In this document: positions 22,591 through 34,622 of the stretch, one piece after another
How positions within the stretch are numbered: the stretch's first letter is position 1
How the letters are laid out: every line of letters begins with the position of its first letter
Assembly: GCA_011317545.1 (NCBI GenBank)
Contig: WUJK01000004.1
Location: 2,418,001-2,482,000 of the forward strand
DNA from: Coniella vitis
Lineage: Eukaryota; Ascomycota; Sordariomycetes; Diaporthales; Schizoparmaceae
DNA: 64,000 nt
Reading direction: 5' to 3'
Program-made: the position numbers and the translations under genes
Notes under the pieces: model-generated
What the model saw: only the letters and a program-made list of their open reading frames with translations
Told to the model about the DNA's origin: nothing
Database searches by the model: none

Positions 22591-24770
22591 ATGGCTCAAC
22601 CAGGTCGAGGTAAGCAAACAAAACCAAAGGCAACCCCAGCCATGCAATGGGTAGTAATTTGGCTGTGTATTTTGCAAACTGTGACCCTCCTCCGTTTCGA
22701 TATTGCCGATCGACAGGCCCAAATTCATCCCAATTCCCCAATCTCTGCTTCTGCCCCCCGCCCCTTTTTTTCCTTTTCCCTTTTGCTCGGATGAAGGCAG
22801 GCCGGGGCTGTTCAGGAGCTTGGTCTGTGTGGGCTTTCGCATGGCTGTCAAGGTCTGGGTTGCCAATCAACTGCCTTGGCTGCCCCTTGGTTCTTGTGCC
22901 CACCAGACCAGAGTTTGGGCATGATTGGCGGCGTGCACCTGGCAGCAGGACCTGGCGTCGCTGGTTTGGTGTGCTGGTCGAATGCCGCTCGGGCCCACCC
23001 ATCACTGGGTGAACCCGCTGTGGCCAGGAGATTGCGGTTTCACATTTCCCGATGTTACTTATCATAGTCGTCATTTGCATTTGAGTGCAACATTTCCCAC
23101 CCCCCCCCCCCAAATAAGATGCAGGCCCAGATGGCTAACAATGACTCTTGTCTTCCTTTGGGCTTAGATGACCAGCCGTCGCCCGGTCTTTCAATCAATC
23201 TCTCCTCCAACAATCCTTTCCGCAATCGAGCTGGCTCGCCACTGCCCAAAAGCCCAGCTTCCCCCTTCGATGACCCTTCCTCCTTCTCAGCTCAAGGACC
23301 TGCGCGACCAGCCTCCAACAACCCCTTTCTTGACCCCTCACACAACAAGTCTGCCAGTGCTTCACTTGCACAACCACCACCTCTAATCACCATGGCTGAC
23401 GACAACGTGTCTACGCCTACGTCTGCGACTGAGGACCTGTTTGTAAGTAGCTTATCGATGACCAACTCTATCTAACCTCGGGGAGATCCTTCTTTCTCTT
23501 TGCATTTGAATTCTGTCTTGCTGACATGACTTGCGCAAACTAGGCTAGCCTCAACCTGGAAGACAAGAGTGCCGCTGGCAAGAACACCAGTCCCTCCTCT
23601 CGATCGCCACCGGGACCTCCAGGTGCCCGTCGCCCCCCTCCTCCTCGTGGCGAGAACGCCCCTCCGGGCCGCCGTGGACCGCCTCCGCCTCCTGGGCACC
23701 GACCCCGTGGCAGTGGCCCCTCAGGCCCCAACTCGCCCCCTCGTCGCATGGCATCCTCAGCTGGACGGCCTCCCCGCGGCCCTGGCCGACCACTTACCGA
23801 GGAAGAGAAGAAGAAGCGTCGCGACCAGGAGCGCCGTCAGCGCGATGGCAAGTCAAGCAAGGCCAAGCCTCACCGCGACCACGATCTGATTGACAAATTG
23901 GATGAAACGAACCCCTTTGGCGCGTCTCTTGGTAAGCATCCACCTACCTTGCCAAGCACTACCACGGACCTAGCCGTGTAGCAGCAGAGGGTCAAAGCTA
24001 ACGAATGTCCTTTAACAGTCCACCACGCCGGCCCCTACGATGCAGTCTTTAGCAAGAAGAAGAAGAACTCTCCTCTGGAAGCTTTCGCCAAGGATTCTGC
24101 CAACATGTCGATTGGTGGTTCTGGTCCCATCAATGCCCGTGCTGATCATTCCACCTTCATGGGTCGGGCCACTGACGAGGCTTTTGCCGACTATGGCATT
24201 TCCTCGACGCAACCTAGCAAGAAGGAAGTTGCTTTGTTCAACCCTCACGACCGCGCCTCCCAGGTCCATGGCGACGAGACCCACGGTCTAGGCAGTTCCA
24301 CTTTCCTTGAGGGCACGCCCGCTGCCAAGGCTGCAGTCGAGAAAGCAGAGCAAGAGAATGCCATGAATATGATGGATGGAGGCTTGCAGCGCAAGAAGTC
24401 CTTGGCTCAACGTATTCGTGGCATGAACCGCCCTCCTCGTGACGGCTTCAGCCCCTCTGGCCGCATGACTAACCCTGAGGGTGTCTACTACCGCGACCGC
24501 CCTTCAGCTGGTGGCGCATCGAGCCCTCGCGACAACAACCCGTTCTTTGCTGAGTACGAACCATCCAAAGACGGTGAGGAGCAGATCTCAATCCGCAAGA
24601 GAGACAGCAACAGCCCGACTTCGCCACCCCCTATTCCTGGTCAGCTTGAGCGCCGTGCTACCAGCGATGCCCTGGGCGAGCAGCCCAAGCCAAAGACTGG
24701 TCTCTTGGGTCGCATGAAGAGTCTGAAGGGAGGACCTCGTTCACGCCCTGTTGACAAGAACTTTGATTAG
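22591..24770 (+). CDS. pal1: Pal1-family cell morphology protein
   Basis: Four exons (22591-22609, 23168-23442, 23544-23931, 24019-24770) give 477 aa. Exon 1 is just 19 nt (MAQPGR plus one base) and is followed by a 558-bp intron, long for this genome. The Pal1 domain is recognised from KAKPHRDHDLIDKLDETNPF (about residues 200-220) continuing across intron 3 into LVHHAGPYDAVFSKKKKNSP. The rest is low-complexity and disordered: NPF motifs (NNPF three times, TNPF), a Pro/Arg-rich segment (about 110-170) and an EEEKKKRRDQERRQRD basic stretch. In fission yeast Pal1 localises to growth sites and supports cylindrical shape; budding yeast Pal1 is an early endocytic coat protein, and the NPF motifs here fit binding to EH domains. 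Splice phases all agree. Internal ATGs in exon 2 are alternatives if intron 1 were retained. Confidence 0.9.
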
Positions 24771-25869
24771 AGCTGCGTCTCCAATTTGGTCAATACTTGC
24801 TCAAGTCTTGGGGCAAGTTTGCCCTCGCGAAGGAGTGGTGTTTTATATGCTCCAGCGCCTAGTGGGTTTTCCTTTCCAATATTAGACAGCTTCACAAAAG
24901 CATGTCAAAGGCCTGTACGTCACGGGTATCTGCAGCGATGTTCTGCTGATGTTCTGCTTTGAATTGGGCACTCTGGTCGGCACCACGGCGAGATTCGGAA
25001 AGACATTCATAAAGGCGAACTGTGTTATACTTCTTGTACATTTTCTCTGGCTATTGATTTGAATAGGTGTTTTCAGATATGTGCTGGGACGGCTTGATTT
25101 GACTGTCCTGGATGGACAGCCCAATACTGGAAAGGGATGGAAAGAAACGCTGGTGCTGTTCACAAGAGGACAGCGGTAAATGGTAGATTGGGTTCCAAAA
25201 AGATACATGCAACCAGAAAAAAAGAAAAAAAAAATAGGAGCAACTGAAGGAGGGGGCTTTAGCGAGATAGGCCTACCTTTGTGCGGGTCGTCTAAGCAAG
25301 TCAGGGCTCAGTGCAAGTTGCGGGCTGCTCTGTGCCCATTCAGGCACTGGGGCTGGCGACTGGTCGCTTCTCTTGGCGCATGCATGTATTAGATGCCCCG
25401 TCTCCTTGATAGAATGCCATTCAGATCAACCCAGTCAGTTGTGCATATTGCAAAGTATGACCTGATTATATGCGGACGCGGTCGGCTGGCTGTGCTTTGA
25501 CCTTGTAGACAGCTACTATGTACAAGATGGTGGTGGTTCTGTTTTTGGCGGCAGTTATGCTAAGAAGTTAACGGACCCAGCCCCACTCTGGCCGTTTTCT
25601 CCGCTGTGGCTTGCCCCCTGTGCGAAAGTTCATTGCCAGCGTCAACAATGTGCAAGTACTTACATAGTAACTTCCCTTTTTGTCGTCCATCGAGTCTTGC
25701 GAAGCTAGGACTGCGAACTTTTCTTGGAGGTACATGCAAAGTCGTGATAAACGTGGCCTTGTCTCAGTCCCCTATGGATCCGATCACCATTACTGTTTCC
25801 ATTGTCTGTTAATCGACCGCTGGCAGTCAACTCATTCATCCCACCATTTCGTCTTGCGACCACGCAAGT
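24771..25869. other. intergenic region (Pal1 3' end, promoter of the RecA-like gene)
   Basis: About 1.1 kb between tandem genes. Two TACATAGTA-class motifs occur at 25514-25522 and 25661-25669. No credible gene. Confidence 0.55.
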
Positions 25870-26156
25870 ATGGCTGCCGCTGCTCCAAAAGACGATCCTA
25901 CTACCAACAGAGAGTATCAGCAGCAGCATTGCCACGAGTTCCAGCCGAGCCAGTCATCCCCCTCCATTGGATACATAGCACCAGAGCCCATCTCAGGCCT
26001 GACGCTCTTTGAGGCCGAAACGCAGCGCCGCGATAGGCTCTGGGATCAAGGCAAGGGAAACTTGTCTACGGGTTGTCGCGAGCTCGATGACAGTGTGCTG
26101 GTTGGCGGGGGCTTTGAGAGGGGTTGTGTGGTGGGTGTCAGCGCTGAAGAAGCTGG

Positions 26157-26192
<36 letters not shown>

Positions 26193-28131
26193 AGATGGAG
26201 GAGGAGGGGCAGGAAGGAAGGCAGGAAACCATGGGTTTGGACCTGGTGATGAGACTGCAGACGCTGGACTATGCCTCGGGATGCAGACGCTGGCCAGGTG
26301 TCTACTAAAAGGATTGATTGAGGATGGCGATGGTTTGCATTATGGAGCGAATGATCCTTGGAGGGAAGACAACAAGCACCAAATTAACAATGACGACGAA
26401 AAGAAGAACAGGGAAAGAAAAAGGAAACATAAAGCCATGATTATCACGACGGGTACTGTCGCTGTTCTTGTGAACATGCTGAGGGCTGTTCTCACGGCGC
26501 AAATTACGGATCTCAGGCAGGGCGGGTATACACAGGAGGAGCGACAGCGAATACTGAAGGATTGCCTTGCGCGTGTGGCAATCTCGAGGGTCTTTGATGT
26601 GCCTGGGTTGCGGGAGGTGCTGGGTGAGCTAGATCGACTGCCACCTAGCCAGGAACTCGGAGAGCAAAAAGAAGCCGAGGCTGAAAAAGTACGGCAAAGG
26701 AGCTCTGCCGAAGGAGAAGAAGGTGCCTCGCTCCTCGAGGACACGGTCATGCCTGAGCTAGGTGCGCGCAACGACGAGCAAGAACAGGATAATGCTCTGG
26801 ATGCGCAATCGCCCTTCAACCCCCGAAAATTGGTCGAGCAAAACGCGACCGTTGAGAAAGCTGGTAATCGCGAGCTTGAAGGAACAAGCAGGCACCATGA
26901 ACAGAAAGCCCCTGTCAAGCCTCTACCTCGAGCCTCCTCAGAAATCCCCTCAAGTCCGCTATCCAGTGTACCGAGTAGTCTGTCCGACACCGTACCGCCG
27001 TGGGACATTACTACAGAAACTATGAAGGCACAGGAGGTGGCATCTTCTCCTTCCCGCCACCAAAGAACAACACCTCCAGGGCTCAGAGCCGAAATACAAG
27101 ATAGTGAGGGCGAGGATTGGGATCTTTCCTCGCCGCCCGATTCCATCGGCTCGTCGCCACAGCCACATGTGCAATATGACGGACCCATTGACGTGATGAC
27201 CATGGGTGGGCAATCACAACCACAGTCCGCTGTACAGAGACTCGAGGACCCTGATGAGATTGCCTCGTCGCAGTCGAAAACCAGGAGTGATGAAGACGAT
27301 GCTACAATTGCAACAATCAGAGACATCAATGTCTCTCCGAGTATCCCAACACACAACTCGTTATCACACGAGCCTAACATGCCCGCCGCCGATCACTGTG
27401 CCACCATTAGTACCATTAACGACGACAACGAATCAGAAGAGCAGACAAGAGTCCCGGACATGATTCTCATTACACACATGTCCACTATCCTCTCCTCGCT
27501 CTTCCACCAGCGCGAAAAGGCGACGGCACACCATATGCTCCAACTTCTTTCCACACATATTCGCCATCTCAGTCGTTCGCCCGAGCACGGCTGCCCGCTG
27601 ATCATGATTCTCAACTCAACCACCTCCTCAGCCTCGAATGGCCAAGATGATTCTTCGTTTCCGGACGCCGGCGCCGGCGCTCCAGGGTCCGCAAAAGCAA
27701 ACAAACCACTAGACCCAACCCTCCGCTCTATTTTCAATCCCGCTCCCCTCCAAGCATCCCATCTAGGCGGAAGATACGGATACAACTACTGCAACAACAG
27801 GCCGTCATCATACCATGCCCGCCGAAACAAACCCTCATTTGGCCTCATCTTCTCGCAAATGCTCGACATTCACTTACTATGCACCAAGATCCCCAAAATG
27901 CAGGCTGACGCGGAGGCATTGTATGTGCCGCTTCCCGGCACTACAGCTGGAGGGAAGCGCGTCAAGTACGCGTGGGTTGTGGAAGTCCTGCTGGATGAGA
28001 TTGGGATATGGCAAGGCCGGGACAAAGTGGTCGAAGGCAAATCCAGAAGGTTCAGAGAGCAGAGATGGGGTGCTGTTGAGTTGAGGCGAGACGGAGCTGA
28101 CTTGCGCCTCGTGGACGCCTTTGAGAAATGA
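25870..28131 (+). CDS. large protein with degenerate RecA/Rad51-like core
   Basis: Single-exon gene, 753 aa. The layout follows the RecA/Rad51-paralogue core in order. A TGCRELDDSVLVGGGFERG segment (about 67-86) matches the strand and turn before the Walker A loop. A following helix reads LCLGMQTLARCLL, and a strand AMIITTG comes next. A late core block begins MILITHMSTILSSLFHQR (about 530) and runs into PLIMILNSTTSS, with a final GLIFSQMLDIHLLCTKIP strand. Both ATP-binding motifs are lost: the Walker A position reads GVSAEEAGV with no GKT/S, and the Walker B position has no acidic residue (ILITH). Two insertions disrupt the core: a poly-Ala/Gly stretch after Walker A (GCT repeat near 26158) and a long Ser/Glu/Pro-rich disordered segment (about 255-525). 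It could be a Psy3/Csm2-like pseudo-ATPase of homologous recombination. That is inference from pattern, not a firm identification. Convergent with the next gene. Confidence 0.72.
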
Positions 28132-28328
28132 GAATAAAGTCGGCGTTCCACTGAGGGGTCGAGACTTGAAGTTGCCATTGTTTCACGGGAAAAGACACAA
28201 GAAGACGACCATCAATATGTCATTTACTCAATCAAAAGTACACTTTGGTGTGCCTGTCAGCTGGGGGACAAAAACAAACACGCATAGGAAGAGTCGGATT
28301 CCTTGCTGTCCGAGGATGGCACAAACAC
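28132..28328. other. short convergent intergenic spacer
   Basis: 197 bp between the stop codons of the RecA-like gene and the rhodopsin-domain gene. It must contain both 3' ends, so the transcripts may overlap. Confidence 0.6.
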
Positions 28329-29902
28329 TCATTGCATCGGCATAGCTACACTCCACCGCCTGAGTTCCGTCGTGATGGCGATGCCATTCTCGGGCAAGCC
28401 CTCTTCGCCACTCTCCTCCTCGGTATGCCTCCTCCCAGGGGCAATCACCTCGTTTTCAATCACGCACAATTCAGGCTGCCGCGTCAGCTGTTCCACATTG
28501 TGCTCCCAATCCCACGCGTCCGAGTTGGACGCCCCTTTGCCCGACGCCGTGAAGCCTGCGTCACTAGCCTGTCTGCTGTCGCTGAAGAATTGCTTGTTGG
28601 GCCACCAGCTGCTTTTGCGGGATGATCTCCGCGAGTACAGCGCGCTGTGGTCGAACGAGTCCTGGTGTCGGGTGCTGCTCTGTGGGTGGTCGGAATGGTG
28701 GCTGAAGCCGTGCCTCCTGTGCATGACGTAGAGAATGATGGGCTTCAGTATGGGCAGGCAGGCCGCCACGAGGCCTGCGGCGATTTCGATTTCGAGCCAG
28801 GCGACGACCGGGGCGAGCGTGTAGGTCGAGTCGAGGGGGTCGAAGTCGAGGAGGGTCTTTACGTGGTACGTGGAGGCGAAGAGGACGCTTTGAAAGGGTG
28901 AAGAGGGACGAAGGCGTGTAAGCATGGTGGAACCTCGAGTTACCTGGCTCTTATGACAGAACCTTGGGGTGAAAGAAAAGGCAGGAGAAAGGAAAAGAGA
29001 CAGCCTCTTCCCCCCCCCCCCCCCCCAAAAGAAAAGAAGAAGAAAAAGGCGGCAGCAGCTTTTAAGACTTACAAGAGGCCCATGCCAAAGATAATCCCCA
29101 GGCCCAGCAACTCTGTCCACCGATACCTGGCGCCCCACAGCTGCGGAATGGGGAACGCAAAGATAAGTGCATCGCTCAAGACCGAAAACGCCAAGTTGGT
29201 AATCCAAGCCGTCTTGGGATGCATACAGGTGCCTGGCATCGTCGGGTACCAGAGTTTCTGTATGGGAACGCAGCCAAAGAGGAAGACGAACGTGACAATG
29301 ACGGCCCAGACGATGACAAAGATGCCTGCTCCGAGGAGGTACATCCTCGCCGTGTTGGAAAGATGGAAGATGCGCCAGAACATGAGCAGGACCGAGAGTT
29401 TGGTCAGGCACAGATTCCATGCGTACATGATCTCGGCGGCGAGCAGCAGCTGCGCCATGGTGATGACGTGGTCGACGTCAATTTGGTCTGCGTGGTAGCC
29501 AAGACCTTGCGAGTACATGGCCGAGATGAAGACACCGACGCAGACGAGGTTCCAGCACTATAATTTTTGGGGGCGCGGGGGAGAAGGAAAACCCCCCCCC
29601 CAGAAAGAGTCAATTATCATGTCTTGACTGACGAGCACTCGGGTCTCCCGCGGCTTGCTCTCTCCTCCTCCTCCTCTTCCTCTTCCTCCTCTTCTACTAC
29701 TTTTCCCTCATTGATTCGGGAACTGAAAGGTGAAGTCGGGAGGAAAGGGGGGAAGGCTTCAATTTACCATGGACGAAACAATCACCCAGTCATCCCACCA
29801 ATAGCCATTGTGTGTTACTCTTCTGCTGGCCATGCGAAGACCCACGATGACAGTGGCCAGAACCGTCATTCCGGAAAGGACGCCGATCAACCAGGACCGC
29901 AT
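28329..29902 (-). CDS. fungal rhodopsin-domain seven-TM integral membrane protein
   Basis: Three exons (29902-29768, 29557-29073, 28887-28329) give 392 aa. Predicted TM segments start at residue 4 (WLIGVLSGMTVLATVIVGL), then NLVCVGVFISAMY, VITMAQLLLAAEIMYAWNL, MYLLGAGIFVIVWAVIVTF, the LAFSVLSDALIFAFPIP helix, LLGLGIIFGMGLFVLFAST and a last one ending IIPLILY-like. Features typical of the fungal rhodopsin domain (PTH11-related) are YWWDDW after TM1, the TKLSVLLMFWRIF segment, the Cys pair around FGCVPIQKLWYP and PGTCM, and SDALIFAFPIPQLW. The cytoplasmic tail (about 280-392) is Ser/Arg-rich and disordered. Introns are unusual: intron 1 (210 bp) holds (CCT/CTT)n and a C10 tract, intron 2 (185 bp) a C17 tract. 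The frame is open upstream of the chosen ATG for about 20 codons (with QAPPPPEAGG) without another ATG, so a further 5' exon is possible. Confidence 0.8.
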
Positions 29903-32500
29903 TCTCTCGCTGCCGCCTGCCTCGGGGGGCGGCGGCGCTTGCCCAATGTCCGTGGAAATTGATTGGACTTTTTCCTTTTAGGCACAGATTCCTGTAATGG
30001 AGGAATGGGAACGTGAGCCAGAAAGAATCGCCGGGGAAGTGAGACCGCCGCAGGTAGAATTGTTTCGATTGCAATGGCCAGAGACCCCGAGGAAGACCAA
30101 AAAGAGAGGTACAAGCAGCAAGCAGGTGCAATTAGAGTCCAACCATGAAGGATGGACACGCTTTCGCTAGTGGATACCACACACAAACACACACACACAC
30201 AAGCAAGCTGATATGAAGCAGCAATTTTCGAGAATAAGGTCAATCAAAACCAAGAAAACGGATTATTTCAAAGATGTACCAGATATGGGAAGGAAGGCTC
30301 AAGATGGAACATTGGGAGGTTTAGAGATAGCCCAGACCGTTTCCGGAGGCATCAAAGGCCCAGGCAGACGAACTCCAAGGCTGGAGGAATGATTGTGGGG
30401 TCCGCTGAACGTGCGTCGTCAAGAAGTCGTCGGCGGTAACGCGAGAGTGATAGAAGGTCAAAGGGGGAGTTTGGAAAAGAAATGCTAAGAAGAGGAGGAT
30501 TACAGGAGTATTCTATCTTGTTCCTGTCTCATGGAGCTTATTAGTTTGGCTGAGTTGGCAAATATCCACGCTCCGGGAATCCTTTTAGCCTCGGGTGGGC
30601 TATGCAGGCGATTTCTTCGACATGCTTCTTCTCACCTTCTATTGTTCCCTTTACCTTCTCTGGGGCCATGCGCCTTGCTCGTTTACTCTCGGAGTCCCCC
30701 CCCCCCCAACAAGGGCTGACGGCAGGCTCAGAATGGGAACGCGTCTCGCTCCCCCAGGGATCCTACTATGATTGGGAACGATGGCGGCACGCTGGGGAGA
30801 AGAGATGGGCAAAGAATAAGGCAAAGTAGTTTATGACGGTTGCGGAAGTCTTGGAGGGCAAACAAGGCACGCCGTTCATTACAACACTCTTCCCACACCC
30901 ACCACAAACCCTTTCTCTTCGCTTCTCGGTGTCTTTGCGCGCTTAGGTGCGGTTGGGTCTAGGAGAAGAGTTTGTGCGTATGGGGGCACAAACCGATGTC
31001 TCGGATTTTTGCTTCCTCGGGACAAAGGAAAACGGCGGGACGCGCAGGGCATCGAGCCATGTCGATCGGGCCATGTCACAGGAGGTTCCTGGTTCTCAAG
31101 CTTCAGCAGCCTTTCTCGAGCCGGGGGGGGGGGTGATGTTTCTAATCCCAAGAAGAAGGCAGAGAAGGGTCAGAGCTTTGAGACATGATTTTTCCATCGT
31201 GGGTGGTCACAAGGACGTACAGGAGCTGTTGGTGCTTTGCACATGCTGCTTATAGCCAAGTACGGTGGCACCTGGGTGCCCATCTTGCGTGCGTGCTCCA
31301 GGTAAAAAGGCGGAGGCGGGTGTGTGTGTACTGGAATGTTCAGCCCAGGTTTTTGTTTCAACCAAACCCTTGGGGGGACCCGTCGCCGAGTGTGAGGGAA
31401 GTCTTCAATATCCACTCTGCTCTCGGCTGGATCTCATCATCTGCTCATCATCTTTTTGTCCAGAAGTTCCGCATGTTCGGTCCCCTGTCGAGCGGATGGC
31501 TCAGACGTGGGTGCCCAAGACGCAACTGACATCATGTATTTTTCAGCCACGCTCGAAGCTCACTTACAATGTGATTGACAACTCATAGCAGACGCCGAGT
31601 CAAGGATGACCAAGGCACTCGACAGGTCTTGTGAGTTAGCAGCCGGCGATTCAAACAAATGTGTGATGTGGATCTATTGGAAAGTTTTCTTTCAGCCGTT
31701 GAGATCATAGCAGTGGCTGCGCCCACGCAATGTCCACAGCCAGTTATCCATACATGTATACACCTCTCTGGCTCGACCTTCATTATCAGGCTAACCGTGT
31801 CCGTTGGAGCGCGGGTGGTTCTACGCATTTACACGTGCAGGTATAGAGCCTTGCACACGATAAGAATCCACGGGCTCACGTCCCCAGATTCTTCGAGAAG
31901 CGCTTCTTTGCCACTGCCAGCTTCCCCTTGCCGCACTTGGGGCGTGGTCCGCGTGAACAATGATGCTTGGTAACTGATGACCGGTCATCCGGTGAACACT
32001 CGGCCAATCGGTCGTTTATTCATGCGTTGCCCGCGATTCCGATTCCATGAGCACCTTCTTTCCGGAGAGCTGAACAGGTGGCAAGGGCATAGGCGGCCCT
32101 GTCGACGGTAGCGAGTCGCCCGACTTGGCTTCTGCGTAAAGAGGCAAATGAGAGGGTGTTGTCGCCTCTACATGCTCTGACACGGACCAAGAATATGCCC
32201 CGAAAGTGCAAGGGCAAGGGGAAAAGTAGTTCTCTCGGAGAACTGTCCAGCAGCAGCAAAAGTGCAAGGATATATACAAATCGCACCTTTTTGAAAAGAA
32301 GCTTTGAAGTGTCCAAAGCTGGAGCGACATGCTTCCTCCTCTTTCATGGGGACAAAGAAATCAAACGTTTTGACTTGTTCATTGCATTGGTATAGGGTAT
32401 CTAAATAATTCGCTTCTAGGATGGGGCATATGAAAAATCGACGACCGGTACTTCAGCTTTCTTTCCCAGCAACACTTACTTTGCTCTCTTTCAAGTCCCC
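29903..32500. other. intergenic region between two membrane-protein genes
   Basis: About 2.6 kb, comprising the promoter of the rhodopsin-domain gene and the 3' side of the GPCR gene. It contains homopolymers (C12 at 30696-30707, G11 at 31123-31133) and a CA-repeat near 30180-30200. No gene with recognisable features. Confidence 0.55.
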
Positions 32501-34622
32501 TCACATCTGGGACTCGGATGATTTGCGCGGCCTCCACGTTTGCGAGTGTGTGAGGCTCGGCAGCCTTGGATCCTCGACCACCACGCTCGTCACTATCTGC
32601 ATCTGAATCCCGCCGCCGCCGCCGCCGCTGCTGCCGCCGCCGTTGCCGTGGCGGCTGTGATGGGGGCCCTGCTCGGTTGTAAACGAGCGCTGACTGCTGT
32701 TCCTGTCCCTCAACCGCCACCAGCCGTGATCCTTTTTCGAGTGCCACGACTGGCGGTGATGGCGGTTGTGGCCATTGCCATTTCCATTGCCATTGTTGCT
32801 GCCACCCGTGTTGTTGTGGTGGTGGTGGTGGTGAAAAGCATCGTGGTCGCCGCCGCTCGCCCCGGGGCTTCTGCTTCTTCCGCCCTGGACAATCACAATG
32901 TTGCCGAGGGTGCGGCCCTCTGGCGTGCGCATAAACGCAAACTTGTCGAGGCCAATCTCGACCAGGCGCTCCTTCTTGCTGAACAGAATGATGCTCGACC
33001 ACAGCAGCGCGTCCATGAAGCCCGTCACGCCGAGCAGCGCGCCACACACGCCCATAAAGGGCACGTTCGTCTCGAGGGCCGGGATCAGCGAGCCGAGGAT
33101 CAGCGGCGTGCCCGTGACGGCGTAGATGCACGGGTAGACGAGGAAGGCCGGGTGGTGGCCCGAGGGGTGCAGGCGGGTGCTGGTGCTGCTGGTGCTGGTG
33201 CTGCTGGTGCGGCGCGGCTGGTAGAGCGTGTTGTTGTCGTGGTCGTGGTCGTGGTCGTTGTGGTTGTCGTGGTCGTTGCCGTTGTCGTTGCCATTGTCAT
33301 GTTCCAGGTCGAGGTCGGGGTCGGGGTCGGGGACGTCGTCGCTGTGGGAGTGCTGGAGAGGGTCCTTGCTCCAGGGCATGAGGCGTGAGGAGCGCTTCTG
33401 CTGCCGGAGCGTGTAAAAGACGTAGCTGTAGAGAGCGCAGGTGGCGGACATTGTGCCAAAACCCCAGACGTAGACTGTGAGGCGCCATATGTGGTGTTCT
33501 TGGCTGACCCAGCACTGACAAACATTCGTCGTATATCGTCAGTATATTGGTTTCTTCTGCATCACCACACTGCGTGGTGAGATTCGAAAGACACAACCGG
33601 GAGAAAGGGAGAAAGGGAGAAAGCGGCCCCAACAAACAACAAAAACTCACCCAGTTGGTTTCCCTGCCCCAAAACGACGGTTCGCGATAGTACATGGGGC
33701 CCAAGCTGGCGAGCACGATCGACGAAGACCAGATACAGGCGCACGCAACCAGCACATCGCGCGTCGTGGCCTTGTACCCCCGGATGATGCCCAGATAACT
33801 GAAGACGGAGATGATGAACAGAAAGCCGCTCGTCGTCAGACACCCGAAGCTGACAAACCAGCCCTGGCTGCTGCACGTGCCCGACGGCGCAATGATGCCG
33901 TCGATCTTGAGCCAGTAGATGTTGTGCAGATAGGTGGCCGACAGCAGCGTGTCGGCGCCGAGGAGGTTGTAGATGAGCAGCAGGAGCGGGTTCGGCTTGT
34001 CGCCCTGCCTTCGCGGCAGCCGACGAGGAGGAGGAGGAGGCGCGGCGGATACTGCCGAGGAGGGCTGGTGGCGATGGTGGTGCGTCGTCGCGGAGCGCAC
34101 GCCGCTGGCCGTTGTGTTTGTGCGCTCCCTCTTTTGTGGCTGGGGCACGCTGTTGGACGTGGTGTATGAATCGAGCGCGGCGATGTCTGTTGCTGGCGTT
34201 TCTATTTCTGCTGCTGCTGCTGCTGCTTCGTTCTTTGCTGCTGATGGTGCGGTAGTGGTGGTGGTGGTGGTGGTGGTGATCGCAGCAGCAGCATTCTTCT
34301 TGGCCAGCCGAGTCTGGTAATAGTGAGCCTCGGACAGGCCCAGGCTCAAGTCGATGGGCGTCTGGCCGTCAGGATGACTCGCTCCTGTGGGCTCGCCGCC
34401 GCCGCCGCCATACTGGTGGTACTTTTGGTGCGGCTCGTGTTGCGGCTGGTGGTGTTTTCGGTGCTGGATGTCCCTGACTTTCCAGCGCACGAGGATAACG
34501 GTGATGTGGACGAGCAGAGAGGCGGTGGAGAGCAAAGAAAGGGTCCCCGTCACCAGCATGGCCAGCAGACTGGCCCGCACATCCGCTGGCAGAGGCGATA
34601 CAGACTCAAAGGGCCCGGCCAT
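32501..34622 (-). CDS. Git3-like G-protein-coupled receptor with low-complexity loops
   Basis: Two exons (34622-33651, 33514-32501) give 661 aa. TM1 lies at about 18-47. A roughly 150-residue loop follows, rich in His, Gln, poly-Thr (nine residues) and Ala. TM2-TM5 follow from KPNPLLLLIYNLLGADTLLS (about 208) through CSSQGWFVSFGCLTTSGFLF, FSYLGIIRGYKATTRDVLVA and the ACIWSSSIVLASLGPM helix. Exon 2 opens CWVSQEHHIWRLTVYVWGFG, then TM5. A second loop is rich in Asp/His/Asn (HDNGNDNGNDHDNHN-type) and Ser/Thr, and the last two TMs follow (HPAFLVYPCIYAVTGTPLIL, LLGVTGFMDALLW). The C-tail has poly-His and poly-Gly/Asn tracts. The NPLLLLIYNLLGAD and SQGWFVS motifs are those of fungal Git3/GPR1-related receptors that sense nutrients through G-alpha and cAMP; ligand unknown. 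The splice TGG|GTGAGT ... GTCAG|TGC is in phase. Confidence 0.85.

Noticed and set aside
32540..33388. 282-codon plus-strand frame rich in Val and Ala opposite the GPCR gene
   Set aside because: Its poly-Val/poly-Ala content is the mirror of the GPCR's coding microsatellites. The GPCR frame has TM helices and family motifs.
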